From Mycobacterium nebraskense (GTDB lineage: Bacteria > Actinomycetota > Actinomycetes > Mycobacteriales > Mycobacteriaceae), in contig NZ_LQPH01000171.1 in NCBI RefSeq assembly GCF_002102255.1, positions 1 to 64,000 of the forward strand: DNA of 64,000 bases, read 5' to 3'. Shown here one piece after another: positions 31,680 to 46,223 of this stretch (within the stretch, counting starts at the first letter, position 1; every line of letters begins with the position of its first letter). Below the pieces are notes generated by a model. The model saw only the letters and a list, made by a program, of their open reading frames with translations, was not told where the DNA came from and ran no database searches. The translations under genes were made by a program, and so were the position numbers.

Positions 31680-32635
31680 ACGTCCTCTCCTACCTCGCGG
31701 GTGCGATCCAGATCGTCGGCGTGATGGCCGGGGCGCCGCTGGTGGTAGGCCTGACCCGGCAAGTGCGTGCGCGCTGGGAAGGCCGCGCCGGCGCCGGCAT
31801 CTTGCAACCGTGGCGCGACATCGTCAAACAGCTTGGCAAACAACAGATCACCCCGCGTGGGACGACGGTGGTGTTCGTGGCCGCACCCGCGATCGTCGCC
31901 GGAACCACACTGCTGATCGCCGCGATAGCACCGCTGGTGGCCACCGGATCGCCACTGGATGCCAGCGCCGACCTGTTCGCCGTGGTCGGCCTGCTGTTCG
32001 TGGGCACCGTCGCGTTGACCCTGGCCGGCATCGACACCGGCACCTCGTTCGGGGGCATGGGCGCCAGCCGCGAGATCACCATCGCCGCACTGGTCGAACC
32101 CACCATTCTGCTGGCCGTCTTTGCCCTGTCCATGCCGGCGGGATCGGCCAATCTTGGTGCCCTGGTGGCGCATACGATCGCCCATCCCGGGCAGGTGGTG
32201 TCACTGGCCGCGGTGCTGGCGTTCGCCGCGCTGGTGATCGTGATCGTCGCCGAGACCGGACGGCTGCCGGTGGACAACCCGGCCACCCATCTCGAGCTGA
32301 CGATGGTCCACGAGGCGATGATCCTCGAATACGCCGGTCCGCGTCTGGCGCTCGTCGAGTGGGCGGCCGGCATGCGGCTTACCGTGCTATTGGCGCTGCT
32401 GGCAAACCTGTTCGCGCCCTGGGGCATTGCGGGGGACCGGCCCGGCGCCGTTGACGTCGTCGTCGGCGTCGCGGCGGTGGTGGTCAAGGTCGCGTTGTTG
32501 GCGGGGCTGTTGGCCACCGTCGAGGTGTTCGTCGCCAAGCTGCGGCTCTTCCGGGTGCCCGAGTTGCTGGCCGGATCGTTCCTATTGGCGTTGCTCGCGG
32601 TCGTCGCCGCCAACTTCTTCGTGGTGCCGACATGA
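31676..32635 (+). CDS. hycD: HycD/NuoH-like membrane subunit
   Basis: A 319-residue NuoH-family protein with about eight membrane segments. The quinone-chamber family residues appear in [28 protein letters not shown]. It is the membrane anchor through which electron transfer in the peripheral arm is coupled to ion pumping. ATGA overlap with the previous gene and 4-bp overlap with hycP. Corresponds to Rv0084. Confidence 0.92.
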   Translation: MNVLSYLAGAIQIVGVMAGAPLVVGLTRQVRARWEGRAGAGILQPWRDIVKQLGKQQITPRGTTVVFVAAPAIVAGTTLLIAAIAPLVATGSPLDASADLFAVVGLLFVGTVALTLAGIDTGTSFGGMGASREITIAALVEPTILLAVFALSMPAGSANLGALVAHTIAHPGQVVSLAAVLAFAALVIVIVAETGRLPVDNPATHLELTMVHEAMILEYAGPRLALVEWAAGMRLTVLLALLANLFAPWGIAGDRPGAVDVVVGVAAVVVKVALLAGLLATVEVFVAKLRLFRVPELLAGSFLLALLAVVAANFFVVPT

Positions 32636-33294
32636 CGTACAGCACGTTTTCGGTACTCGTCGACCTCGCCGCCGGCGGGCTGCTCTTGGCCGCCGTGCTG
32701 ATCGTGTGGCGCCGCGACCTGGTTGCCATCATCCGCCTGCTGGCATGGCAGGGCGTCGCTCTGGCGGCCATTCCCATCCTGCGCGGGGTATACGACGGCG
32801 ACGGTGCGCTCATCGGTGTCGGCGTGGCCGTGCTGGTCTTGCGGGTCGCGGTGCTGCCGCGGCTGCTGGCCCGCGCGGTCGGCGCCGGCTCGCAATCGCG
32901 CCGGGAAGCCACCCCATTGGTGAACACCGCCACGTCGCTACTCATCACCGCCGCGCTGACGCTGGCCGCGTTCGCCGCCACTCGGCCCCTGGTGAATCTG
33001 CAGCCCGGTGCGACCACCACCGCGGTCCCGGCCGCTACCGCGGTGGTGCTCATCGCGCTGCTGGTGATGGTCACGCGGAGGCATGCGGTGTCGCAGGCCG
33101 CGGGATTCCTCATGCTGGACAACGGAATCGCCGCCACCGCGTTTTTGCTCACCGCGGGAGTGCCGCTGATCGTCGAACTCGGCGCCTCGCTGGACGTGTT
33201 GTTCGCGATCATCGTGATCGGCGTCCTGACGGGCCGGCTGTCTCGCGCCTTCGGCGGTGCCGACCTGGACGCGTTGCAGGAGCTGCACGACTGA
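32632..33294 (+). CDS. hycP: HycP/HyfE-like membrane subunit
   Basis: A 220-residue membrane protein with about seven hydrophobic segments, of the HyfE (hydrogenase-4 component E) type, related to Nuo[24 protein letters not shown] is the conserved region. Overlaps both neighbours. Corresponds to Rv0085. Confidence 0.9.
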   Translation: MTYSTFSVLVDLAAGGLLLAAVLIVWRRDLVAIIRLLAWQGVALAAIPILRGVYDGDGALIGVGVAVLVLRVAVLPRLLARAVGAGSQSRREATPLVNTATSLLITAALTLAAFAATRPLVNLQPGATTTAVPAATAVVLIALLVMVTRRHAVSQAAGFLMLDNGIAATAFLLTAGVPLIVELGASLDVLFAIIVIGVLTGRLSRAFGGADLDALQELHD

Positions 33295-34760
33295 TGACCG
33301 GTTTACTGCTCGCCGCGATCCTCACCCCGGTTGGTGCCTCGGTCGCCGTCTTGATTGCCGGGTGGCGCCGGGCGACCGCGACGCTGATCGTGCTCTCGGC
33401 GGTGGCGGTGCTCGCATGCGCCGTGGCGCTCGCGTTCCGGGTCGGATCGGGCACCCGGTTCGCATTGGGCGGGCTGCTGCGTGTCGACGCGCTCACCGTC
33501 ACCATGCTGATCGTCATCGGAACCGTTGCCACACTGGCCACCTGGGCCAGCATCGGCTACCTGGACGCCGAACTCGCACACGGCCACACCGACATGCGCG
33601 GTGCTCGGGTGTACGGGGCCCTGACGGCTGCCTTCCTGGCGGCGATGGTGGTCGCGGTGTGCGCCAACAACATCGGCGTGATCTGGATCGCGATCGAAGC
33701 GACGACGGTGATCACCGCCTTCCTGGTCGGTCACCGCAGAACCCGGAGCGCGCTCGAAGCGACCTGGAAGTACGTCGTCATCTGCTCGGTCGGCATCGCC
33801 ATCGCCTTTCTCGGCACGGTGCTGCTGTATTACGCCGCCGAGCACGCCGGCGCGCCGGCCGCCGCCGCCCTGAACCTCGACGTGCTGACGGCACATGCCG
33901 GCGGGCTCGATCCCGACATCGCTCGACTGGCGGGCGGGCTGCTGCTGATCGGCTACGGCGCGAAGGTCGGGTTGTTTCCGTTCCACACCTGGCTGGCCGA
34001 CGCCCACAGCCAGGCCCCCGCACCGGTTTCCGCGCTGATGAGCGGGGTGCTGCTGTCGGTGGCCTTCTCGGTACTGATTCGCCTCAAGCCGATCATCGAC
34101 ACGGCCGCCGGGCCCACCTTCATGCGGTCTGGCCTGCTGGCGATCGGGCTGGCGACGCTGGTGGTCGCGGCCCTGATGCTGACCGTGACACCGGACATCA
34201 AACGCATGCTCGCCTACTCCTCGATGGAGAACATGGGCCTGATCGCGATCGCCGCGGCGGCCGGAACCTCGCTGGCCATCGCCGCGCTGCTGCTGCACGT
34301 CCTCGCCCACGGGATCGGCAAGACGGTCCTCTTCCTGGCGAGCGGCCAACTGCAGACCGCTCACAACTCCACCGCAATCGCCGACATCAGGGCCGTGCTG
34401 CGGCGCTCACGCCTCATCGGGGTGTCCTTCGCCGTCGGTGTGATCGTGCTGCTCGGCCTGCCGCCGTTCGCAATGTTCGCCAGCGAGCTGGCCATCGGCC
34501 GTTCGCTCGCCGACGCCCGGCTCACCTGGGCCCTCGCCGCGGGCATGCTGTTGGTCGCGGTCGCCTTCGCCGCGCTGGCCCGCAACTCGGGCCGCATCCT
34601 GCTCGGCGGCGCGACCACCGCACCCGAAATCGCCGTCCCGCGAACGGTGGCGGCCGCGCTGCTCGTCGGCATTGCCGCATCGATCGCCCTCGGTGTCACC
34701 GCCGGCCCGCTCACCGGCTTGTTCACCACCGCCGCCAGTGAGGTCGGAGGACCGCGGTGA
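33294..34760 (+). CDS. hycQ: HycQ/HyfF-like proton-translocating subunit
   Basis: A 488-residue NuoM/NuoN-related antiporter-like subunit with about 13-14 membrane helices. Conserved ion-channel residues lie in YGAKVGLFPFHTWLADAHSQAPAPVSALMSG (Lys and His) and DIKRMLAYSSMENMG. The ATG at 33294 shares a base with the hycP stop. Together with Rv0083-like it gives the complex two antiporter-type pumps. Corresponds to Rv0086. Confidence 0.92.
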   Translation: MTGLLLAAILTPVGASVAVLIAGWRRATATLIVLSAVAVLACAVALAFRVGSGTRFALGGLLRVDALTVTMLIVIGTVATLATWASIGYLDAELAHGHTDMRGARVYGALTAAFLAAMVVAVCANNIGVIWIAIEATTVITAFLVGHRRTRSALEATWKYVVICSVGIAIAFLGTVLLYYAAEHAGAPAAAALNLDVLTAHAGGLDPDIARLAGGLLLIGYGAKVGLFPFHTWLADAHSQAPAPVSALMSGVLLSVAFSVLIRLKPIIDTAAGPTFMRSGLLAIGLATLVVAALMLTVTPDIKRMLAYSSMENMGLIAIAAAAGTSLAIAALLLHVLAHGIGKTVLFLASGQLQTAHNSTAIADIRAVLRRSRLIGVSFAVGVIVLLGLPPFAMFASELAIGRSLADARLTWALAAGMLLVAVAFAALARNSGRILLGGATTAPEIAVPRTVAAALLVGIAASIALGVTAGPLTGLFTTAASEVGGPR

Positions 34761-36235
34761 GGCCGCAATGGCAGCGCCACCGGCTATCTCAGGACAGGCT
34801 GGCCGAGACGGCAGAAGACCTGCTGGGCAAGGGCTTTCGTCTGGGCCTGGTGGCCGCGCACGACGACGGCGCCGCCTTCCGTGTCGTCTACCTGTTCCTT
34901 GCGGGCTGGCCGGATCGCCGTGTCGAACTCGAATGCGTTGTGCCGAAGGGTGATCCGGCGATTCGATCGCTGGCCTATCTGTCGTTTGCGGCCGGCCGGT
35001 TCGAGCGAGAAATGGCCGACCTGTACGGGGTCCGGTGCGTCGGGCATCCCAAAGCGCGGCGACTGGTGCGGCATGCCCACTGGCCCGAGGACTGGTATCC
35101 CATGCGCGGCGACGCGCCGCCCGCACCCGAATTCGACGGCGCCGGCCGTTTCCCGTTCGTCACCGTCGAGGGACCCGGGGTGTACGAAATCCCGGTAGGT
35201 CCCGTGCACGCGGGGCTGATCGAACCCGGCCATTTCCGCTTCTGGGTCGCCGGCGAAACAGTGCTGCGACTCAAGGCCCGACTGTGGTTCGTCCACCGGG
35301 GGCTGGAGAAGCTGTTCGAGGGCCGGCCACCCGGCGGTGCAGTCGATTTGGCCGAACGCGTCAGCGGCGACACCTCCATCGCGCACGCGCTCGCCCACTG
35401 CCTCGCCATCGAAGACGCGCTCGGGATCGAACTGCCCGACGAGATGCACCGGTTGCGGGCGCTGCTGGTCGAACTCGAGCGGCTCTACAACCACGCCGCC
35501 GATCTGGGCGCGCTGGCCAACGACGTCGGTTTCGGGATCGCCCACGCGCACGCTCAACGCATCCGCGAACAACTGCTGCGACTCAACGCCGTCGTCACCG
35601 GGAATCGCCTGCTGCGGGGCGCGATCCGCCCGGGCGCGGTCGCGGTGCAGGCGCTGCCGGATGTCACCGCACTGCGACGTATCGCAAGCGACGTCGCCGA
35701 GGTCGCCGAACTGACGCTGCAGAACACCGTGGTGTACGACCGGTTCGCCGGGACGGCGGTCCTGCAGCAGGACGACGCTCACGCCCTCGGGTGCCTGGGC
35801 TATGTCGCGCGGGCCAGCGGCATGCGCACGGACGCCCGGCTCGAGCACCCCACCACCGCACTACCCGTCACCGAGGTCGAAGCCGCCGCGGGCGACGTGC
35901 TGGCCCGCTACACCGTGCGGCGCGACGAATTCGCCGCTTCCACCGAGCTGGCCTGCCATCTGATCGAATCACACAGCGGTCCAACCGCACACGCCGAAAG
36001 CGCACCGGTGCCGCACGCCTCCCGCAGCGGCATTGGCATCGTCGAAGGCTGGCGCGGCACCATCGTCCACCGCGTGGAAATCGACGCCGCCAATCGGATC
36101 ACCCGCGCGAAGATCGTCGACCCATCATGGTTCAACTGGCCCGCGCTGCCCGTCGCGATGGCCGACACCATCGTCCCCGACTTTCCATTGGCCAACAAAA
36201 GCTTCAACCAGTCCTACGCGGGCAATGACCTCTGA
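34757..36235 (+). CDS. hycE: HycE-like large subunit lacking NiFe-binding cysteines
   Basis: A 492-residue fusion of a NuoC-like N-terminal domain (about 10-110, FEREMADLYGV) and a NuoD/hydrogenase large-subunit-like domain. At the position of the first NiFe motif (RxCGxCxxxH) it reads RVSGDTSIAH (201-210), and the C-terminus ends DFPLANKSFNQSYAGNDL instead of DPCxxC. None of the four metal-ligand cysteines is present, so a hydrogenase reaction is not expected despite the gene name. The last gene of the operon; the GTG overlaps hycQ. Corresponds to Rv0087. Confidence 0.92.
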   Translation: MRPQWQRHRLSQDRLAETAEDLLGKGFRLGLVAAHDDGAAFRVVYLFLAGWPDRRVELECVVPKGDPAIRSLAYLSFAAGRFEREMADLYGVRCVGHPKARRLVRHAHWPEDWYPMRGDAPPAPEFDGAGRFPFVTVEGPGVYEIPVGPVHAGLIEPGHFRFWVAGETVLRLKARLWFVHRGLEKLFEGRPPGGAVDLAERVSGDTSIAHALAHCLAIEDALGIELPDEMHRLRALLVELERLYNHAADLGALANDVGFGIAHAHAQRIREQLLRLNAVVTGNRLLRGAIRPGAVAVQALPDVTALRRIASDVAEVAELTLQNTVVYDRFAGTAVLQQDDAHALGCLGYVARASGMRTDARLEHPTTALPVTEVEAAAGDVLARYTVRRDEFAASTELACHLIESHSGPTAHAESAPVPHASRSGIGIVEGWRGTIVHRVEIDAANRITRAKIVDPSWFNWPALPVAMADTIVPDFPLANKSFNQSYAGNDL

Positions 36236-36255
36236 AGACCTCTGATCCGGCGCAA

Positions 36256-37155
36256 CTACGCTTCGCCCAGTAATGCGAAACGGCCATCGACCGTCCTCGT
36301 CACCAGGCCATCGGCCAGCAACGAATCCAGCGCTCGGTCGCGCTGGGCAGTATCGGTCAACCACGCCACGTCCAGTTCTGCACGGGTCACCGGGGAGTCG
36401 TTGCCGCGCAACACGTCCAGCAGGCGTCCGCGGACTTGCCGATCGGTTCCGGCGTAGGTCTGCACCCGCCGAGCCGGCCCCTGCGCTGGGGCATAGCCTG
36501 CGTCCCGCCACGCGCACCGGGCCAGCGGGCACAAGCCGCACCGGGGCGTTCGTGCGGTGCAGACCGTCGCGCCAAGTTCCATCAGGGCGACGGAAAACTG
36601 CGGCGCCGTTTCATCTCTGGGCAGCAGCACCGAGACGTCGGCCATGTCGCGCACCGCCGACGCCGAACCGCCGTCGGCCAGCCCGCGCACGGCGCGGGCC
36701 ACCACCCGACGCACGTTGGTGTCCACCACCGGAACCGGCTGGCGGTAGGCGAAACAGGCGACGGCGCGCGCGGTGTAGCTGCCGATGCCGGGCAGGGTCA
36801 GCAGGGTGTCGACGTCCTCGGGAACCACGTCGCCGTGGTCGCGCGCGATGACGGTCGCGCATTCGTGCAAGCGCTTGGCCCGCCTCGGATAACCGAGCTT
36901 GCCCCACGCGCGCAGCACGTCGGCGGCGCTGGCGGCGGCTGTGGCCGACGGGGTGGGCCACCGCCGCACCCAGTCCGACCAGATCGGCAGGACCCGCGAC
37001 ACCGGTGTCTGCTGCAGCATGAATTCGCTGACCAGGATCTGCCATGCGCTGACGCCGGGCTCCCGCCAAGGCAGGTCGCGGCGGGATCGTCCGTACCACT
37101 CGAGCAACTCATCGGCCGAAATATTTGGCCGACCGTTTACCGGCGGATGCGGCAT
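36256..37155 (-). CDS. mutY: Adenine DNA glycosylase MutY
   Basis: A 299-residue glycosylase removing adenine opposite 8-oxoguanine. HhH-GPD fold: ILVSEFMLQQTPVSRVLPIW with the catalytic Glu, LTLPGIGSYTARAVACFAY with VVDTNVRRV (catalytic Asp), and a [4Fe-4S] cluster in CTARTPRCGLCPLARC. It lacks a long C-terminal NUDIX-like domain; the tail is a short winged-helix-like stretch, as in M. tuberculosis Rv3589. ATG at 37155; the longer open frame upstream is antisense to canB. Only 10 bp separate its start from the divergent canB. Confidence 0.95.
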   Translation of the reverse strand: MPHPPVNGRPNISADELLEWYGRSRRDLPWREPGVSAWQILVSEFMLQQTPVSRVLPIWSDWVRRWPTPSATAAASAADVLRAWGKLGYPRRAKRLHECATVIARDHGDVVPEDVDTLLTLPGIGSYTARAVACFAYRQPVPVVDTNVRRVVARAVRGLADGGSASAVRDMADVSVLLPRDETAPQFSVALMELGATVCTARTPRCGLCPLARCAWRDAGYAPAQGPARRVQTYAGTDRQVRGRLLDVLRGNDSPVTRAELDVAWLTDTAQRDRALDSLLADGLVTRTVDGRFALLGEA

Positions 37156-37165
37156 GATGTCAGCC

Positions 37166-37783
37166 ATGCCTAACACCAGCCCCGTGACCGCGTGGAAAGC
37201 ACTCAAAGAGGGTAACGAGCGATTCGTCGCCGGGAAGCCCCAGCATCCCAGCCAGAGTGTGGAACACCGGGCCAGTCTGGCCAATGGGCAAAAGCCGACC
37301 GCGGTCGTGTTCGGCTGCGCGGACAGCCGGGTGGCGGCCGAGCTCATTTTCGACCAGGGCCTGGGTGACATGTTCGTGGTGCGCACCGCGGGACAGGCGA
37401 TCGACTCGGCGGTGCTGGGCTCCATCGAGTTCGCGGTGACGGTCCTCGACGTGCCGCTCATCGTCGTTCTGGGTCATGACAGCTGCGGTGCCGTCAAGGC
37501 CGCCCTCGCAGCCATCAAAGACGGCGCGATACCGGGCGGTTTCGTGCGCGACGTGGTGGAACGGGTCGCGCCCTCGATCCTGATGGGCCGTCGCGAAGGC
37601 CTCAGTCGCGTCGACGAGTTCGAGGAACGACATGTACGCGAGACGGTTGCTCAGCTCATGTCGCGTTCAACCGCGATCGCCGAACGGGTGCGTGCCGGCA
37701 CCCTGGCGATAGCGGGCGCCACCTATCACCTCGCCGACGGGCGGGCGGCACTGTGCGACCACGTCGGTGATATCGGCGAATAG
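37166..37783 (+). CDS. canB: Beta-class carbonic anhydrase CanB
   Basis: A 205-residue beta-carbonic anhydrase that interconverts CO2 and bicarbonate. Zinc ligands and active-site dyad are intact: FGCADSRVAAE (Cys, Asp, Arg) and VLGHDSCGAVKAAL (His, Cys). Orthologue of Rv3588c. The start is 10 bp from the divergent mutY start, so each promoter must overlap the other gene's 5' end, or transcripts are leaderless or nearly so. Confidence 0.95.
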   Translation: MPNTSPVTAWKALKEGNERFVAGKPQHPSQSVEHRASLANGQKPTAVVFGCADSRVAAELIFDQGLGDMFVVRTAGQAIDSAVLGSIEFAVTVLDVPLIVVLGHDSCGAVKAALAAIKDGAIPGGFVRDVVERVAPSILMGRREGLSRVDEFEERHVRETVAQLMSRSTAIAERVRAGTLAIAGATYHLADGRAALCDHVGDIGE

Positions 37784-37873
37784 CGGGTTTTCGGGGGCCC
37801 AGCGCGGCCGTCACTAACACGGCGGTCAGCCAGCAAACCCCGCGACACGCCGGGGCGGGTCAGGCAACTCGAC

Positions 37874-41204
<3,331 letters not shown>

Positions 41205-41263
41205 GCCATGACGGTATCGAGGCGGTACGACAAATCGCCGCTATGACAGGCGGTTGCGCCCGT

Positions 41264-41830
41264 CTAGCTTTGCTGCGGCGAGGCCAGTCCGGCCGAAACC
41301 GGCACCAGCACGGTGGCCTGACCGGCCTTCTCGAAATTGAATGTGAAGTTGTACAGGAGGCCGTTGCTGATCGGCTTGGCCAGTGTGACGGTCGCCTTGG
41401 CCGCATTGCTGGAACCCATCGGGCCCGGGGCCACCTTCTGGCCCTCCGGCGTACCGATCAACAGCATGCCGCCGGCGGGCAGTCGACCGTCTCCACTCAG
41501 GGCGACCGAGCCAACGTCGCTGGTGATGCTCACCAATCGGTCCGGCACGTCCGGCGACAGGTTGACGGCCACCAGCAGCAGGTCCACCGCCTGCCCCGGA
41601 TGCACGAAGTCACCGGTCTGCGCGGCCTGCATACGGATGTTGCGCAGCGCCACGTTGTTGAACGTGACTTTGTTGCCGTTGATGGCCGGCTCCTGGACGG
41701 CCATCTGCGAGACCTGACCGGCACCGCAACCGCTGAGCAGGACCGCCACCACCGCGATGAGGCCGACGAACGCGGCCCGGACGGTCAGTGCGGGCGCCCG
41801 CAGGGGGAGGCTGATCTCGAAGCGGTTCAC
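41264..41830 (-). CDS. lpqE: Lipoprotein LpqE
   Basis: A 188-residue predicted lipoprotein with signal peptide and lipobox LSGC (C35). The mature part is an all-beta domain (NGNKVTFNNVALRNIRMQAAQTGDFVHPGQAVDLLLVAVNLSPDVPDRLVSI). Orthologue of Rv3584. Function not established. Transcribed away from carD; stop 59 bp before the radA start. Confidence 0.88.
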   Translation of the reverse strand: MNRFEISLPLRAPALTVRAAFVGLIAVVAVLLSGCGAGQVSQMAVQEPAINGNKVTFNNVALRNIRMQAAQTGDFVHPGQAVDLLLVAVNLSPDVPDRLVSITSDVGSVALSGDGRLPAGGMLLIGTPEGQKVAPGPMGSSNAAKATVTLAKPISNGLLYNFTFNFEKAGQATVLVPVSAGLASPQQS

Positions 41831-42627
<797 letters not shown>

Positions 42628-42643
42628 AGGCCCTGACTCTTCG

Positions 42644-43330
42644 GTGGTCACGGGGACGGTCTCCTCGGGCACAGTCGTCGCAGTAGTCCCGGCCGCAGGG
42701 TCGGGGGAGCGATTGGGCGCCGGCATCCCGAAGGCATTCTGCGAAGTCGACGGGCGCACCCTGCTCGACCGCGCCGTCAGCGGTTTGCTGGAATCCGGGG
42801 TCGTCGATCACGTGGTGGTCGCGGTACCGGCGGCCCGGGCCGATGAGGCCAAGCGCACCCTGGGCGAACGAGCGACAGTCGTCGCCGGCGGAGCCGACCG
42901 CACCACGTCGGTGAGCCTGGCGCTGGCCGCCCTCGCCGGTGACCCCGAGTTCGTGCTGGTGCACGACGCCGCCCGCGCCCTGACACCACCCGCGCTGATC
43001 GTGCGCGTGGTGGACGCGTTGCGAGCCGGGCACAACGCCGTCGTGCCCGCGCTGCCGCTGCATGACACCATCAAGGCCGTGGACGCCAACGGCGTGGTCC
43101 TGGGCACGCCCGAGCGGGCCGGCCTGCGCGCCGTGCAGACGCCGCAAGGCTTCGCCCGTGACTTGCTGATGCGCGCGTACCAGCGCGCGGGCACGGCCGA
43201 TTTCACCGACGACGCGTCCCTCGTCGAGCACGTCGGTGGCCAGGTCCAGGTCGTCGACGGCGACCCCCTGGCGTTCAAGATCACCACCCAGCTCGATCTG
43301 TTGCTGGCCGAAGCGATCGTGCGCCGGTGA
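42644..43330 (+). CDS. ispD: 2-C-methyl-D-erythritol 4-phosphate cytidylyltransferase
   Basis: A 228-residue MEP-pathway enzyme forming CDP-methylerythritol. Signature [16 protein letters not shown] near the start binds [13 protein letters not shown] and [17 protein letters not shown] are conserved. The GTG at 42644 is chosen because the conserved domain begins 12 codons later; the longer open frame overlaps carD. Its end overlaps ispF by 4 bp. Confidence 0.94.
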   Translation: MVTGTVSSGTVVAVVPAAGSGERLGAGIPKAFCEVDGRTLLDRAVSGLLESGVVDHVVVAVPAARADEAKRTLGERATVVAGGADRTTSVSLALAALAGDPEFVLVHDAARALTPPALIVRVVDALRAGHNAVVPALPLHDTIKAVDANGVVLGTPERAGLRAVQTPQGFARDLLMRAYQRAGTADFTDDASLVEHVGGQVQVVDGDPLAFKITTQLDLLLAEAIVRR

Positions 43331-43815
43331 GCGGGCAGCTTCGGATTCCAAGGGTCGGCCTGGGCGTCGACGTGCATCCGATCGAACCCGCCCGGCCCTG
43401 CTGGCTGGTGGGTCTGTTGTTCACCGGCGCCGACGGCTGCGCCGGTCACTCCGACGGTGACGTGGGGGCGCACGCGCTGTGCGACGCGCTGTTATCGGCC
43501 GCGGGGCTGGGTGACATCGGCGCGGTCTTCGGGGTCGACGACCCACGCTGGAAAGGCGTCAGCGGCGCCGACATGCTGCGCCACGTCGTCGACTTGGTAA
43601 CGAAGGGCGGCTTTCGGGTCGGAAACGCCGCGGTGCAGCTGATCGGCAACCAGCCGAGAATCGGTCCGCGCCGCGCCGAGGCGCAGCACGTGCTCTCGGA
43701 GCTGCTGGGCGCCCCGGTCTCGGTGTCGGCGACGACGACCGACGGGCTGGGCCTGACCGGTCGCGGCGAGGGCCGTGCAGCCATCGCCACCGCATTGGTG
43801 GTCCCCGTCGGGTAG
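43327..43815 (+). CDS. ispF: 2-C-methyl-D-erythritol 2,4-cyclodiphosphate synthase
   Basis: A 162-residue trimeric zinc enzyme of the MEP pathway. Metal-ligand motifs are VDVHP near the N-terminus and the conserved [16 protein letters not shown]; the C-terminus has [14 protein letters not shown]. The GTG overlaps ispD, so the two are coupled. Together with IspD it makes isoprenoid precursors. Confidence 0.95.
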   Translation: MSGQLRIPRVGLGVDVHPIEPARPCWLVGLLFTGADGCAGHSDGDVGAHALCDALLSAAGLGDIGAVFGVDDPRWKGVSGADMLRHVVDLVTKGGFRVGNAAVQLIGNQPRIGPRRAEAQHVLSELLGAPVSVSATTTDGLGLTGRGEGRAAIATALVVPVG

Positions 43816-43863
43816 GGCGCGCAGCGCCGGGCAAATCCGAACCACCCGGTAAGCTGGCACGTC

Positions 43864-45282
<1,419 letters not shown>

Positions 45283-46218
45283 ATGGCCGGCAACTCGCGG
45301 CGGCGAGGGGCGATACGCAAAGCGGGCACCAAGAAGGGGGCCACCGTGGGCTCGGGCGGCCAGCGTCGCCGCGCGCTGGAGGGGCGCGGTCCCACGCCGC
45401 CTGCGCACCTGCGTCCCAGCCATCCCGCCGCCAAGCGCGCCCAGTCCCAGTCGCGGCGGCCGCCTACCAAGCGGCCCACCGACGAGACGGAAACGGTGCT
45501 CGGCCGCAACCCGGTGCTGGAGTGCCTGCGCGCCGGAGTCCCGGCGACCGCGCTCTACCTGGCCCTGGGCACGGACGCCGACGAGCGGGTCACCGAATGC
45601 GTTGCCCGCGCGGCGGATTCGGGCATCTCGATCCTCGAGGTGCCGCGTCCCGACCTGGACCGGATGACCAGCAACCGCCTGCATCAGGGCATCGCGCTGC
45701 AGGTGCCGCCGTACAGCTATGCCCACCCCGACGACTTGTTGGCGGCCGCGATCAATTCGCCGCCCGCGCTGCTGGTCGCGTTGGACAACATCTCCGATCC
45801 CCGCAACCTGGGCGCGATCGTGCGTTCGGTCTCGGCGTTCGGCGGTCACGGTGTGCTGATCCCGCAGCGGCGTTCGGCGTCGGTGACGGCGGTGGCCTGG
45901 CGCACCAGCGCCGGGGCCGCGGCCCGCATCCCGGTGGCCAGGGCCACCAATCTCACCAGGACGCTTAAGGATTGGGCCGACCGTGGAATCCGGGTGATCG
46001 GTCTGGACGCCGACGGCGACACCGTGGTCGACGACATGGACGGCGCCGACCCGCTGGTGGTGGTCGTCGGGTCGGAAGGCAAAGGGCTGTCGCGACTGGT
46101 GCGGCAGAACTGCGATGAGGTGGTGTCCATCCCGATGGCCGGGCACGCCGAATCGCTGAACGCCTCGGTGGCCGCCGGGGTGGTGCTCGCCGAAATCGCC
46201 CGCCAGCGCAGGGTTTAG
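45283..46218 (+). CDS. SPOUT-family 23S rRNA/tRNA ribose methyltransferase (TrmH/RlmB type)
   Basis: A 311-residue TrmH-family methyltransferase. A basic disordered N-terminus (1-65) leads to a substrate-binding domain ([16 protein letters not shown]), then the trefoil-knot catalytic domain with motif 1 [14 protein letters not shown], motif 2 [15 protein letters not shown] and motif 3 [17 protein letters not shown]. Most likely RlmB-like, modifying 23S rRNA G2251 (E. coli numbering). The ATG directly abuts the cysS stop. Orthologue of Rv3579c. Confidence 0.93.
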   Translation: MAGNSRRRGAIRKAGTKKGATVGSGGQRRRALEGRGPTPPAHLRPSHPAAKRAQSQSRRPPTKRPTDETETVLGRNPVLECLRAGVPATALYLALGTDADERVTECVARAADSGISILEVPRPDLDRMTSNRLHQGIALQVPPYSYAHPDDLLAAAINSPPALLVALDNISDPRNLGAIVRSVSAFGGHGVLIPQRRSASVTAVAWRTSAGAAARIPVARATNLTRTLKDWADRGIRVIGLDADGDTVVDDMDGADPLVVVVGSEGKGLSRLVRQNCDEVVSIPMAGHAESLNASVAAGVVLAEIARQRRV

Positions 46219-46223
46219 CTCCG

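Noticed and set aside
34757-36235. Functional NiFe hydrogenase
   Set aside because: All four nickel-iron cysteine positions are non-cysteine, so the hydrogenase name is kept only as a family symbol.
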